From an uncultured Porphyromonadaceae bacterium (GTDB taxonomy: Bacteria > Bacteroidota > Bacteroidia > Bacteroidales > Muribaculaceae), in contig CANOLV010000004.1 of the NCBI GenBank assembly GCA_947567425.1, positions 1 through 64,000 of the forward strand: a stretch of 64,000 nt of DNA. The letters run 5' to 3'. Position numbers and translations under genes: made by a program. The notes under the pieces are model-generated. The model searched no databases, was not told the origin of the DNA, and was given only the letters and a program-made list of their open reading frames with translations. Positions 41,091 through 52,068 of this stretch are shown piece by piece (within the stretch, counting starts at the first letter, position 1; each line of letters opens with the position of its first letter).

Positions 41091-42719
41091 ATGGCTAACG
41101 TTCAGGAAAAGATTGCCAAACTGTTCCCCGAGGCTACCTTTGAAGAGGGGGAATGGCTGTTGGTGAATATTCCCGATGCTAAATGGCACAGTCTTGCCAA
41201 GACTTTGAAGGAGGACGCCGAATTGAGCTACGACTATCTGGTGGCTATCGTCGGCATGGACTGGACCGAGTCGCTCGGTTGCATGTATTACCTCACTTCT
41301 ACCAAATACAATACACATATATCGGTCAAGGTGGCCACTGCCGACCGCGAAAAGCCGATGATCCACAGCGTTTCCGACCTCTGGGCCGTGGCTAATCTCT
41401 ACGAGCGCGAGGTATATGACTATTTCGGAATCATATTCATCAACCATCCCGACATGCGCCGTCTGTTTCTGCGCAACGACTGGGTGGGATATCCTCTGCG
41501 CAAGGACTACGACGCTTCGCCCGAAGTCAATCCCGTGCGTCTGGACCACGAAGCCGTGGAGGACACTACGGTGACCTATCAGGAGAATGCCGACGGAACG
41601 GTCACTAAAAAGGAGATGGAGATATTCGCTCCGGAGGATTTCGTGGTGAACATAGGCCCGCAGCACCCGGCTACACACGGCGTGCTACGTTTCCGCACGT
41701 CGGTCGACGGCGAGACCATCAAGAAGATCGACCTCTATTTAGGATATATCCACCGCGGTATCGAAAAACTTAGCGAAGGACTCGGTTATCCGCAGACACT
41801 TCACTTTACCGACCGTCTGGACTATCTGTCGGCGCAACAGAACCGCCACTGCCTCTGCCTTTGCATCGAAAAGGCCATGGGCATCGAGGTGCCGGAGCGC
41901 GCCAAGGTTATCCGCGTGATGATGGACGAGCTGATGCGCATATCCTCGCACCTGCTCTTCATGGGCACGTTCTGTATGGACCTCGGTGCCACGACTATGC
42001 TCTTCTACACTCTACGTGAACGCGAGACCATCCTGAACATACTTGAAAAGACCTGCGGAGCGCGCATGACGTTCAACTATAACTGCATCGGCGGTGTGAT
42101 GGACGACCTCGACAAGGACTTCGTGAAGGATGTGAAGCATCTTATAGAGATAATGCCCAAGGCACTTAAGGAATACAACACTGTCTTTACCGGCAATGTG
42201 ATAGCCCACAACCGTATGGACGGAGTGGGACACCTCTCGAAGGCTGATGCCGTGTCGTATGGCGTGACCGGCCCTGCCGGACGTGCATCCGGATGGGCGT
42301 GCGACGTGCGCAAGACCGCTCCTTACGGCATCTACGACCAGCTCGACTTTGAAGAAGTGGTGCTTGAGGAGGGCGATTCGATGGCCCGCTTCCTCGTGCG
42401 CGTCAAGGAAATCGAGCAGTCTGTCAAGATTCTCCAGCAGCTCGTGGACCGCATACCCGAAGGCGACTACTGCGCGAAGGTGCCGAAGATCATCAAGCTC
42501 CCCGAAGGACACTGGTTCCAGCAGGTGGAGGCAAGCCGTGGAGCTTTCGGCGTCTACATCGAGAGCAAGGGCGGAAACACCCCATGGCGCCTGAAGTTCA
42601 ACTCGCCGTGCATGAATCTCGCCGGCGTGGTGGACCACATCACCCGCGGAGGCAAAATCGCCGACTTAATCACCATCGGCGGTACGCTTGACTATGTCGT
42701 ACCCGATATTGACCGATAA
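41091..42719 (+). CDS. nuoCD: NADH-quinone oxidoreductase-type fused subunit C/D
   Basis: 542 residues: a NuoC domain (about 1-150, with ANLYEREVYDYFGI and RRLFLRNDWVGYPLRKDY) joined through a short linker to a NuoD domain (about 180-542, with NIGPQHPATHGVLRF, LGYIHRGIEKL and the C-terminal DYVVPDIDR). NuoD helps form the quinone-binding cavity. The C-D fusion occurs in several bacterial groups and is full length here. It sits between nuoB and nuoH (27-base gap). Confidence 0.96.
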   Translation: MANVQEKIAKLFPEATFEEGEWLLVNIPDAKWHSLAKTLKEDAELSYDYLVAIVGMDWTESLGCMYYLTSTKYNTHISVKVATADREKPMIHSVSDLWAVANLYEREVYDYFGIIFINHPDMRRLFLRNDWVGYPLRKDYDASPEVNPVRLDHEAVEDTTVTYQENADGTVTKKEMEIFAPEDFVVNIGPQHPATHGVLRFRTSVDGETIKKIDLYLGYIHRGIEKLSEGLGYPQTLHFTDRLDYLSAQQNRHCLCLCIEKAMGIEVPERAKVIRVMMDELMRISSHLLFMGTFCMDLGATTMLFYTLRERETILNILEKTCGARMTFNYNCIGGVMDDLDKDFVKDVKHLIEIMPKALKEYNTVFTGNVIAHNRMDGVGHLSKADAVSYGVTGPAGRASGWACDVRKTAPYGIYDQLDFEEVVLEEGDSMARFLVRVKEIEQSVKILQQLVDRIPEGDYCAKVPKIIKLPEGHWFQQVEASRGAFGVYIESKGGNTPWRLKFNSPCMNLAGVVDHITRGGKIADLITIGGTLDYVVPDIDR

Positions 42720-42746
42720 TAAATAAACATAACGATAAAGACCGAT

Positions 42747-43823
42747 ATGTACGATTTATCACAAGGAGCCGACTGGCTCAACAACTGGCTTCTGACATGG
42801 TGCGCTCCCTGGGTGGCCGTAGTCATCGAATGCGTCCTGGTCGGGGTGGTGCTGCTTCTGGCATACGCCCTGCTGGCTCTGTTCTACATCTATTTCGAGC
42901 GTAAAGTCTGCGCCGCGTTCCAGTGCCGTCTCGGCCCGAACCGCGTCGGACCTTTCGGCGTGCTTCAGAGTTTCGCCGACATGTTCAAGATTCTCATCAA
43001 GGAGCTTATCTCGCTCAACCATATCGACAAGTTCCTCTTCGCCCTCGCGCCTTATCTCGTGATCATAGCCTCAATGCTTTGCTTCGCGGTGTTGCCATGG
43101 GGCAACGGCATACAGATCATCGACTTCAACATCGGCATCTTCTTCCTGCTTGCCGTGTCGTCGATCGGCGTGCTCGGAATTTTGCTCGCGGGATGGTCAA
43201 GTAACAATAAGTTCACACTAATCGGTGCATTGCGTTCCGGTGCCCAGATGGTCAGCTATGAGCTGTCGCTCGGACTTTCCGTGATCACCATGGTGGCTTT
43301 TGCCGGTTCGATGTCGGTGACCGATATCGTGAATGCGCAGAAGGATCTGTGGTTCATCGCCTCAGGCCACATTCCTGCCATCATCGCGTTTATCATCTAC
43401 ATCATCGCCGGTACGGCGGAGACCAACCGTGGCCCGTTTGACCTTCCTGAAGCTGAGAGCGAGCTTACTGCCGGTTACCACACCGAATATTCCGGTATCC
43501 ACTTCGGATTCTTCTATCTCGCCGAGTACCTGAACCTCTTTATCGTGGCCGGTGTGGCTTCGTTGCTGTTCTTCGGCGGTTGGATGCCCCTCCATATCCC
43601 CGGATGGGATGCATTTAACAATGTGATGGACTTTATCCCCTCCACTATCTGGTTTATCGGCAAGGCTATAGCGCTTTCATTCGTCATCATCTGGTTCAAG
43701 TGGACATTCCCCCGTCTGCGAATCGACCAGCTCTTGAGCCTCGAATGGAAATATCTGCTCCCGATCAATCTGGTAAACTTAGTGCTGATGGTAATCGTTA
43801 TATGCTATCATCTCCACTTCTAA
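42747..43823 (+). CDS. nuoH: NADH-quinone oxidoreductase-type subunit H
   Basis: 358 residues, about eight membrane helices, with the NuoH patterns [31 protein letters not shown] and [20 protein letters not shown]. NuoH joins the peripheral and membrane arms and lines the quinone channel. The expected next gene, nuoI, is not here: atpD follows after 53 bases and nuoI comes only at 50643. Confidence 0.96.
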   Translation: MYDLSQGADWLNNWLLTWCAPWVAVVIECVLVGVVLLLAYALLALFYIYFERKVCAAFQCRLGPNRVGPFGVLQSFADMFKILIKELISLNHIDKFLFALAPYLVIIASMLCFAVLPWGNGIQIIDFNIGIFFLLAVSSIGVLGILLAGWSSNNKFTLIGALRSGAQMVSYELSLGLSVITMVAFAGSMSVTDIVNAQKDLWFIASGHIPAIIAFIIYIIAGTAETNRGPFDLPEAESELTAGYHTEYSGIHFGFFYLAEYLNLFIVAGVASLLFFGGWMPLHIPGWDAFNNVMDFIPSTIWFIGKAIALSFVIIWFKWTFPRLRIDQLLSLEWKYLLPINLVNLVLMVIVICYHLHF

Positions 43824-43864
43824 TCATCTGACATTTTAAACAAGAATCTATATAACCTCTCTGA

Positions 43865-45379
<1,515 letters not shown>

Positions 45380-45402
45380 CAGTCAGATACCATACAACTA
45401 CT

Positions 45403-45636
45403 ATGATACTCAAGGTCATATCAGCGCAGGACATCCTCTTTCAGGGGGAAGTCGACAGCGTTCAGCTTCCGGGAACGGAAGGGGCATTCACGGTGCTTAA
45501 GAACCATGCGTCTTTAATCTCGACCCTCGTGCCGGGAAGTATCCGCTACGAGCACAACGGTCAGAAGGGCGAGGTGAGCGTCGAGGGCGGAATTGTGGAT
45601 GTGGATAGCAATGTAGTATCGGTATGTATTTATTAA
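45403..45636 (+). CDS. atpC: F1 ATP synthase subunit epsilon, short form
   Basis: 77 residues: only the N-terminal beta-sandwich (LKVISAQDILFQGEVDSVQLPGTEGAFTVLKNHASLISTL) is present. The C-terminal helical hairpin that inhibits ATP hydrolysis in about 135-residue epsilon subunits is absent. Short epsilons are usual in Bacteroidetes and the stop is directly followed by atpB (1-base gap), so this is not a truncation. Confidence 0.92.
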   Translation: MILKVISAQDILFQGEVDSVQLPGTEGAFTVLKNHASLISTLVPGSIRYEHNGQKGEVSVEGGIVDVDSNVVSVCIY

Positions 45637-45637
45637 T

Positions 45638-46759
45638 ATGAAAAGACTAATATTCTTGTTGTCGCTCGTGTCCATGGTGCTTATCGCACCTCTATGTGTC
45701 GCGGCCGGCGAAAACGCTTCCGAACAGGAGGAGAAGAAGATCAACCCGAAGGAGATTATCTTCGAGCACCTGGGCGACGGTTATGGTTGGGAGGTGCCTT
45801 TCAATCATCATTACCGTATTCCGCTTCCGGTAATAGTACGCGACTACGAGGGACATTGGCATTTGTTCAGTTCCTCAAGGATTCAGCACGGCCAAGAATA
45901 TGAAGGCTTCATGCTGGGTGGAAAGGACAGCCAGTGGCATGGTAAGGTCGTCGGTCTGCGCCCGGTCAATGTTGACGGCCAGACGATGATGGAGGAATAC
46001 CGTCCGTGGGACATCTCGATTACCAAGAATGTGATGGCACTGTTCATCACCGTGATTCTCGTGATCTGGATGGTGCTCCGTGTGGCGGCGTGGTATAAAA
46101 AGTCGATGTACAAGGCTCCGCGGCGTTTCACCGGAGCTGTCGAGGCGCTGATTGAGTTTATGTACAACGGCGTCATAAAGCCTACTCTCGGCGACCGTGC
46201 CCACAGGTTCGGACCATATCTGCTCACGGTGTTCTTCTTTATATTGATAATGAACCTTATGGGATTGATAGTCATATTCCCCGGCGGCGCTAACCTGACT
46301 GGCAACATTGCCGTGACGATGGTGTTGGCGCTCATAACGTTCTTTATCACCAATATCTGCGGCACCAAGCACTATTGGAAGGAGATTTTCTGGCCCGATG
46401 TGCCCTGGTGGCTTAAGGTGCCTATTCCTATCATGCCGGCCATCGAGCTGTTCGGCGTGTTCACGAAGCCTGCGGCTCTGACCATCCGTCTGTTCGCCAA
46501 TATGCTCGGCGGCCATATTGTGGTCATCGTCCTGACGTTGCTGATCTTTATCCTCGGAGCGTTCGGAGCGGCCGTGACCGGCTTCACGACAGTGGTGTCG
46601 GTGTGCTTCTCGCTTTTCATGCTTCTTTTGGACGTGCTTGTAAGTTTCATCCAGGCTTATGTGTTTACGATGCTGTCGGCTCTGTTCATCGCTCTCGGAA
46701 CTGAAAAAGGGGAGCATGGACATGGCGCTGAGGCCCATCCGGCGGGACACACTAAATAA
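45638..46759 (+). CDS. atpB: Fo ATP synthase subunit a
   Basis: 373 residues, longer than the 270 of E. coli because of an N-terminal signal-like segment (LLSLVSMVLIAPLCVAAG) and an extracytoplasmic domain to about 125, normal for Bacteroidetes. The membrane core follows, with MNLMGLIVIFPGG, the essential-Arg helix (FGVFTKPAALTIRLFANMLGGH) and FIQAYVFTMLSALFIALG. A His-rich tail ends the protein. It forms the proton half-channels beside the c-ring. Confidence 0.95.
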   Translation: MKRLIFLLSLVSMVLIAPLCVAAGENASEQEEKKINPKEIIFEHLGDGYGWEVPFNHHYRIPLPVIVRDYEGHWHLFSSSRIQHGQEYEGFMLGGKDSQWHGKVVGLRPVNVDGQTMMEEYRPWDISITKNVMALFITVILVIWMVLRVAAWYKKSMYKAPRRFTGAVEALIEFMYNGVIKPTLGDRAHRFGPYLLTVFFFILIMNLMGLIVIFPGGANLTGNIAVTMVLALITFFITNICGTKHYWKEIFWPDVPWWLKVPIPIMPAIELFGVFTKPAALTIRLFANMLGGHIVVIVLTLLIFILGAFGAAVTGFTTVVSVCFSLFMLLLDVLVSFIQAYVFTMLSALFIALGTEKGEHGHGAEAHPAGHTK

Positions 46760-46806
46760 ATGAATCAATAAATTTAAAATACTCATCTCTAAAAACAGAA
46801 ATTATT

Positions 46807-47052
46807 ATGTTAGCAATGATTTTAGCAGCTATCGACGGCCTATTGGGAATCGGTGCTTGTGTGGGAGCGGCAATCGCAGTTATTGGCGCAGGTATTGGTA
46901 TCGGTAAGATCGGTGCGTCGGCCATGGAAGCCATCGCGCGTCAGCCTGAGGCTACCGGCGACATCCGTAGTAACATGATCATGGTGGCCGCTCTTGTAGA
47001 AGGTGTGGCTCTGTTTGCTGTCGTAGTTTGCCTTCTTTCGTTCTTCCTCTAA
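46807..47052 (+). CDS. atpE: Fo ATP synthase subunit c
   Basis: 81 residues, two helices joined by the polar loop ARQPEATGDIR. Helix 2 carries the ion-binding Glu in LVEGVALF. Compared with Na+-type c subunits, the Gln of helix 1 is Ile (GAGIGIG) and the Ser after the Glu is Gly, so proton coupling is predicted. The start MLAMILAAIDG fits an AT-rich 47-base gap after atpB. Confidence 0.95.
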   Translation: MLAMILAAIDGLLGIGACVGAAIAVIGAGIGIGKIGASAMEAIARQPEATGDIRSNMIMVAALVEGVALFAVVVCLLSFFL

Positions 47053-47067
47053 TAGTTCGCTCTGAAC

Positions 47068-47565
47068 ATGGAACTATTCACGCCTGATTTCGGCCTCGTA
47101 TTCTGGATGTTTGTGGCATTTGCCATCCTGTTCTTCGTGCTTGCGAAGTGGGGGTGGCCCGCAATCATGAAGATGATCGAAGGTCGCGCCGACCTCATCG
47201 ATAAGGGTGTGGAGTACGCTCAAAATGCCAAGGAGCAGCTTGATCATGCCCGCGAGGAGGCCAACAAATATATTGAAGAAGCCCGTAAGCAACAGGCTGA
47301 AATGCTCCGCGATGCCGACAAGATGAAGACTCAGATCATCGAGGAGGCCCGTGTCGCCGCTTCAAAGGAGGCGCAGAAAGTGATGGACGCCGCCAAGGTG
47401 TCGATTGAGCAGGAGCGTAAGGAAGCCGAGTTGCGGTTCCGCGACGAAGTGAGTTCATTTGCACTCGATATAGCCACCAAGGTAGTGCGCAATCAGATGT
47501 CGGACGAAAAGGCCCAGACTAAGCTTGTGAATTCACTGTTGGACGAATTAGAAAACAAAAACTAA
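47068..47565 (+). CDS. atpF: Fo ATP synthase subunit b
   Basis: 165 residues: an N-terminal membrane helix (LVFWMFVAFAILFFVLAKWGWPAI) and a long charged coiled coil (about 40-160) that forms the peripheral stalk. Normal length. Starts 15 bases after atpE; atpH follows after 9 bases. Confidence 0.95.
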   Translation: MELFTPDFGLVFWMFVAFAILFFVLAKWGWPAIMKMIEGRADLIDKGVEYAQNAKEQLDHAREEANKYIEEARKQQAEMLRDADKMKTQIIEEARVAASKEAQKVMDAAKVSIEQERKEAELRFRDEVSSFALDIATKVVRNQMSDEKAQTKLVNSLLDELENKN

Positions 47566-47574
47566 ACAAACGCA

Positions 47575-48120
47575 ATGGACCAAGGTCTTATCCCAAATCG
47601 ATATGCCAAGGCACTCTATAAGTTCGCCATCGAGAAAGGTCAGGCGGATAGAGTGTATGAATTGATGAAGAACGTAGCCGCTTCTTTCGTGGAGCAGCCC
47701 CGGCTTAACGACGTAATGGCCAATCCATACGTGCCTTCCGGAGATAAGACCGGCCTGTTGACGACGGCCGCGCATGCCTCCGCCGACGATGTCTGCTATG
47801 CCGACTTCCTTAAGCTGCTTGTCAAGAACAAGCGCATCGAATTCATCAGAGGGATAGCTTTGACATATCTTGACATTTACCGCAAGGCCAACAACATTTA
47901 TCTCGTCAAGATAGTGACGGCCACGAATCTCCCCGACACTGAGATAGCCCGGCTGAAGGCGCTCGTGGAGAGGCATTTGGGTAAGGCTACCGTCGAATAT
48001 ACGCAGGAGGTCGATCCCGAGTTGATCGGCGGATTCGTCATAAGCGTCAATTCCGAACGGCTCGACGCTTCTGTCAGCAACGAGATTAAGCAATTGCGTC
48101 TGAAACTTTTAAGCAACTAA
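47575..48120 (+). CDS. atpH: F1 ATP synthase subunit delta
   Basis: 181 residues, all-helical N-terminal domain (NRYAKALYKFAIEKGQADRVYE) and a C-terminal part with VEYTQEVDPELIGGFVISV, both typical of delta/OSCP, which joins the peripheral stalk to the top of F1. Starts 9 bases after atpF; atpA starts 9 bases after its stop. Confidence 0.95.
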   Translation: MDQGLIPNRYAKALYKFAIEKGQADRVYELMKNVAASFVEQPRLNDVMANPYVPSGDKTGLLTTAAHASADDVCYADFLKLLVKNKRIEFIRGIALTYLDIYRKANNIYLVKIVTATNLPDTEIARLKALVERHLGKATVEYTQEVDPELIGGFVISVNSERLDASVSNEIKQLRLKLLSN

Positions 48121-48129
48121 CACAAACGA

Positions 48130-49704
48130 ATGATTAACCCAAGCGAAATATCGGAAGTATTAAAGCAACAACTCGAAAACGTCAACAGTAAGGTGTCGTT
48201 CGAGGAAGTTGGAACTGTCCTTGAAGTGGGCGACGGCGTTGCCCACGTGTTTGGACTCGATAATGTGCAGGCCAACGAGCTTGTCGAGTTCGAGAACGGC
48301 GTGAAGGGCGTCGCAATGAACTTGGAAGAGAGCAATGTCGGCGTGATACTGCTTAACAACATAGACCGTGTCACCGAAAACATGACTGTGCGCCGCACCG
48401 GAGAGATTGCCTCTATCCTTGCCGGCGAAGGTCTATTGGGACGTGTCATCAATGTGTTAGGCGAACCTATCGACGGAGCCGGACCGATTTCCGGCGAACT
48501 GTACCGTATGCCTCTCGAGCGCAAGGCTCCGGGAGTCATATTCCGTCAGCCTGTGACCCAGCCTTTGCAAACAGGTATCAAGGCTGTCGACTCTATGGTG
48601 CCCATCGGACGTGGCCAGCGCGAACTTATAATCGGCGACCGTCAGATCGGTAAGACCGCCATAGCCATCGACACCATCATCAATCAGCGTAAGAACTACG
48701 AGGAGGGTAAGCCTGTGTATTGTATATATGTGGCTATCGGACAGAAGGCGTCTTCTGTAGCCGCCACCGTACAGACACTCCGTGAGCACCGAGCGCTCGA
48801 CTACACTGTAGTTGTGGCAGCCAATGCATCCGACTCCGCTTCGATGCGCTATTATTCCCCGTTCGCGGGCGTGGCAATCGGTGAGTATTTCCGCGACACC
48901 GGCCGCGATGCGCTCATCGTCTACGATGACTTGTCGAAGCAGGCCGTGTCCTACCGTGAGATTTCGCTTATCCTTAAGCGTCCTTCCGGACGTGAGGCAT
49001 ATCCGGGCGATATCTTCTATCTGCACTCACGTCTGCTCGAACGTGCCGCCAAGATTATCGACAATCAGGAGGTGGCCGCATCCATGAACGACCTTCCCGA
49101 AGTGCTTAAGGACAAGGTCAAGGGTGGCGGATCGCTCACAGCACTTCCTATCATCGAGACTCAGGCCGGCGACGTATCGGCTTATATCCCGACCAACGTG
49201 ATTTCAATCACCGACGGTCAGATATTCCTTGAGACCGCGCTGTTTAACCGTGGTATCCGTCCTGCTATCAATGTGGGTATTTCGGTGTCGCGTGTGGGCG
49301 GTAATGCTCAGATCAAGTCGATGAAGAAGGTGGCCGGTACGCTGAAGATCGACCAGGCGCAGTTCCGCGAGCTGGAGTCGTTCACGAAATTCGGAGGCGA
49401 CATCGACCCCGTCACCGCGCGTGTTATCGACAAGGGCCGTAAGAACGAACGTCTGCTCATTCAGCCTCAATATACGCCTATGGCCGTAGAGGACCAGGTG
49501 GCTGTCATATTCTGCGGAACTAAGGGACTTCTCGAAAAAGTACCTCTGGACAAAGTGGCCGAGTTTGAGAAGCTCTTCCTGCAGCTTCTCCACGCCAAAT
49601 ATCAGAAGGAGGTGCTCGACGTGATCAAGAGCGGACAGCTGACCGACGATTGTATCGACAAGCTCACTAAGAGCGCACAGGAAATAGCAAGCCGTTATAA
49701 TTAA
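48130..49704 (+). CDS. atpA: F1 ATP synthase subunit alpha
   Basis: 524 residues, the non-catalytic nucleotide-binding F1 subunit. Walker [12 protein letters not shown], the segment [21 protein letters not shown] and the arginine-finger region [13 protein letters not shown] are intact. Full length. It lies in the standard H-A-G order. Confidence 0.97.
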   Translation: MINPSEISEVLKQQLENVNSKVSFEEVGTVLEVGDGVAHVFGLDNVQANELVEFENGVKGVAMNLEESNVGVILLNNIDRVTENMTVRRTGEIASILAGEGLLGRVINVLGEPIDGAGPISGELYRMPLERKAPGVIFRQPVTQPLQTGIKAVDSMVPIGRGQRELIIGDRQIGKTAIAIDTIINQRKNYEEGKPVYCIYVAIGQKASSVAATVQTLREHRALDYTVVVAANASDSASMRYYSPFAGVAIGEYFRDTGRDALIVYDDLSKQAVSYREISLILKRPSGREAYPGDIFYLHSRLLERAAKIIDNQEVAASMNDLPEVLKDKVKGGGSLTALPIIETQAGDVSAYIPTNVISITDGQIFLETALFNRGIRPAINVGISVSRVGGNAQIKSMKKVAGTLKIDQAQFRELESFTKFGGDIDPVTARVIDKGRKNERLLIQPQYTPMAVEDQVAVIFCGTKGLLEKVPLDKVAEFEKLFLQLLHAKYQKEVLDVIKSGQLTDDCIDKLTKSAQEIASRYN

Positions 49705-49720
49705 CCACATATATTGACCG

Positions 49721-50605
49721 ATGGCTACATTACGCGAACTTAAAGGCAGAATCGGATCGGTAAAGTCTTCCGAGAAGATTACCGGTGCCATGAAGATGAT
49801 CTCTTCAGCCAAGATGCACAAGGCCGAGCAGGCATTGAAAAAACTGTTGCCTTTCCGGAGCCAGATCCAGACCATTATCGGCAATCTGCTGTCGGCTGAC
49901 GCAGAATTCTCTTCGCCCTTGATCGAGAGCCGCGAGGTGAAGCGCATCGGTGTGATGGTGTTCGGTTCCGACGACGGTCTTTGCGGAGCATATAATATCA
50001 ACGTCTATAAGGGGCTGATCGCCCGCATCGGGCATTACCGCGATACTTACGGACAGGATATCGAATTGACTATATACACTATAGGCGATAAGATGTTCAA
50101 GGCCGTGCGCAAGCTTGCCGGTAAGCACATATCGGTGGTCAAGCCTGATGGCGTAAACTCTAAAAGCGATGCTTCGGAGGTCAAAAAGCTAACGTTTGAC
50201 CTCCAGCAGCGCTTCCTTGACGGCGAGATCGACCGTCTGGACATCGTATACATGAGCTTCAAGAGCGTCAGCCGCCAGGCTTTACGCTCCGAGCAGCTCC
50301 TTCCGGTCGTACAGGAGACTCTTACCGACAATGCCGTGACGGAGACATGCCGTCCGTACATCTTCGAGCCTGACGCCAACACTATCTTCTCATCCGTGCT
50401 TCCTCTGTTCGTCCTGTCGGTGATGCAGGAGGTGTTTACGGAAAATATGGCTTCGGAGCAGGCCGCGCGCGTGATGGCGATGCAAAGCGCCAACGACAAC
50501 GCTAAAAAGCTCCTTGACCAACTCCAACTCGAATACAATAAGCTGCGTCAGCAGGCCATCACCTCTGAGCTTCTTGATATTCTTGGCGGACAGGTTAAAA
50601 AGTAA
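49721..50605 (+). CDS. atpG: F1 ATP synthase subunit gamma
   Basis: 294 residues with the gamma N-terminus (LRELKGRIGSVKSSEKITGAMKMIS) and C-terminal helix (EQAARVMAMQSANDNAKKLLDQLQLEYNKLRQQAI, as two joined helices). It is the central rotor stalk. Last gene of the ATP synthase block; nuoI starts 37 bases after its stop with no terminator between. Confidence 0.96.
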   Translation: MATLRELKGRIGSVKSSEKITGAMKMISSAKMHKAEQALKKLLPFRSQIQTIIGNLLSADAEFSSPLIESREVKRIGVMVFGSDDGLCGAYNINVYKGLIARIGHYRDTYGQDIELTIYTIGDKMFKAVRKLAGKHISVVKPDGVNSKSDASEVKKLTFDLQQRFLDGEIDRLDIVYMSFKSVSRQALRSEQLLPVVQETLTDNAVTETCRPYIFEPDANTIFSSVLPLFVLSVMQEVFTENMASEQAARVMAMQSANDNAKKLLDQLQLEYNKLRQQAITSELLDILGGQVKK

Positions 50606-50642
50606 AGTTGATAATTAAGTAATTAAAGACCAATCATATTCT

Positions 50643-51215
50643 ATGGGCAGTGTAAAAGATTATTTTTCATCACTGGGCACAGGCATTTCGAGTCTGGTCA
50701 AGGGTATGGGTGTCACCGGTAAGGAGTTCCTCACCAAGAAAGTCACCGAAGAGTATCCCGACCATCGTAAGGAGTTTGAATACGCGGCTCCTCGCTTCCG
50801 TGCCAAGCTACAATTCATCTACGAGGCCGATGGCCGTAACCGCTGTACGGCATGCGGTACATGTCAGCGCAATTGTCCTAACGGCACCATCTCAATCACG
50901 ACCAAGATGGTCGACATGCCTGATGGTAAGAAGAAGCGCAAGCTTGATTCCTACCTGTACGACCTGGGAAGCTGTACGTTCTGCGAACTTTGTGTGACGA
51001 CTTGTCCGTTCGACGCCATCGAATTCACCAACGACTTCGAGCAGGCTGTGTTCACCCGCGAGAAATTGGTTCAGAAACTCAATTATCTCCCCGAACAGCC
51101 TAACGACCCGGCTCCTAAGCCCGGTACACCCGTGAAGCCGGCCGCCGCGCCTGCTCCAAAGGCAGCTCCCGCCGCTCCGAAGGCTGATGACTCAGAAAAT
51201 AAAAAAGAAAATTAA
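50643..51215 (+). CDS. nuoI: NADH-quinone oxidoreductase-type subunit I
   Basis: 190 residues with two 4Fe-4S motifs, CTACGTCQRNCP and CTFCELCVTTCP, which carry electrons to NuoB. The last 40 residues form a Pro/Ala/Lys-rich tail (PAPKPGTPVKPAAAPAPKA) not needed in E. coli NuoI. It resumes the nuo operon after the ATP synthase genes; nuoJ starts 8 bases later. Confidence 0.95.
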   Translation: MGSVKDYFSSLGTGISSLVKGMGVTGKEFLTKKVTEEYPDHRKEFEYAAPRFRAKLQFIYEADGRNRCTACGTCQRNCPNGTISITTKMVDMPDGKKKRKLDSYLYDLGSCTFCELCVTTCPFDAIEFTNDFEQAVFTREKLVQKLNYLPEQPNDPAPKPGTPVKPAAAPAPKAAPAAPKADDSENKKEN

Positions 51216-51223
51216 AATATAAT

Positions 51224-51742
51224 ATGGAATCAGTTGGAAGTATTGTTATGTATTCGATAATCGTAGCCGCGATTATCATCTTTTCGATACTTACTGTCAC
51301 CACCCGTCGCATCCTTCGTGCGGCCACCTATCTGCTGTTTACGCTATTTGCCACGGCCGGACTCTACTTCATGCTTGATTATGAGTTCCTTGGTGCTGTC
51401 CAGATAGCTGTGTATGCAGGTGGTATCGTGGTCTTGGTTGTGTTCTCTATTCTGCTCACAAGCAAACCCGGTGACACGAGTTCGAAGCTGACTTCAAAGA
51501 AGCGCGTAGTCGGTCTGGCGGCTTCCGTGGCATCGCTTGCGGTGCTCGGTTATGCCATCGCGAGCCGTTGCGATTTCTGGTCCACTTTCGTAAAACCATC
51601 CGAGACAGGCTTTGACATGCATCTGCTTGGTTCGATGCTCCTCGGAACCGGAAAGTACCAGTATCTGCTCCCCTTTGAAGCAGTGAGTGTGTTGTTATTA
51701 GCATGTATAATCGGTGGTGTTGTTATCGCCCGTAAACGTTAA
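51224..51742 (+). CDS. nuoJ: NADH-quinone oxidoreductase-type subunit J
   Basis: 172 residues, five membrane helices, with the NuoJ patterns AATYLLFTLFATAGLYFML and FLGAVQIAVYAGGIVVLVVFSI. A membrane-arm subunit close to the quinone site. Six bases before nuoK. Confidence 0.95.
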   Translation: MESVGSIVMYSIIVAAIIIFSILTVTTRRILRAATYLLFTLFATAGLYFMLDYEFLGAVQIAVYAGGIVVLVVFSILLTSKPGDTSSKLTSKKRVVGLAASVASLAVLGYAIASRCDFWSTFVKPSETGFDMHLLGSMLLGTGKYQYLLPFEAVSVLLLACIIGGVVIARKR

Positions 51743-51748
51743 GACGCA

Positions 51749-52063
51749 ATGGAAAAATTACCTATCGCACTTTACATCATTCCCAGCTTGATTATGTTCT
51801 GCTGTGGAGTTTACGGATTTATCACACGTAAGAACATGATCGCTATCCTTATATCCCTGGAGTTGATGCTTAATTCCGTGGATATTAATTTTGTGGTGTT
51901 CAACCGTTTCCTTTATCCCGGCCAGCTCGAAGGCATGATGTTCACGCTCTTCGCCATAGCTATCGCCGCCGCGGAGACGGCTCTCGCAATCGCGATTATC
52001 GTCAATATCTTCCGTGCTGTCAAAAACATTGATATACGCGACCTCAATAAAATGAAATTCTAA
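51749..52063 (+). CDS. nuoK: NADH-quinone oxidoreductase-type subunit K
   Basis: 104 residues, three membrane helices. The conserved Glu residues are in ISLELMLNSVDINFV and IAIAAAETALAIAI, in helices 2 and 3, where NuoK carries its proton path. Normal length; nuoL starts 5 bases after the stop. Confidence 0.96.
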   Translation: MEKLPIALYIIPSLIMFCCGVYGFITRKNMIAILISLELMLNSVDINFVVFNRFLYPGQLEGMMFTLFAIAIAAAETALAIAIIVNIFRAVKNIDIRDLNKMKF

Positions 52064-52068
52064 CGGAT

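Noticed and set aside
45403..45636. atpC as a truncated gene
   Set aside because: Epsilon subunits of about 80 residues are normal in Bacteroidetes and the gene is 1 base from atpB.
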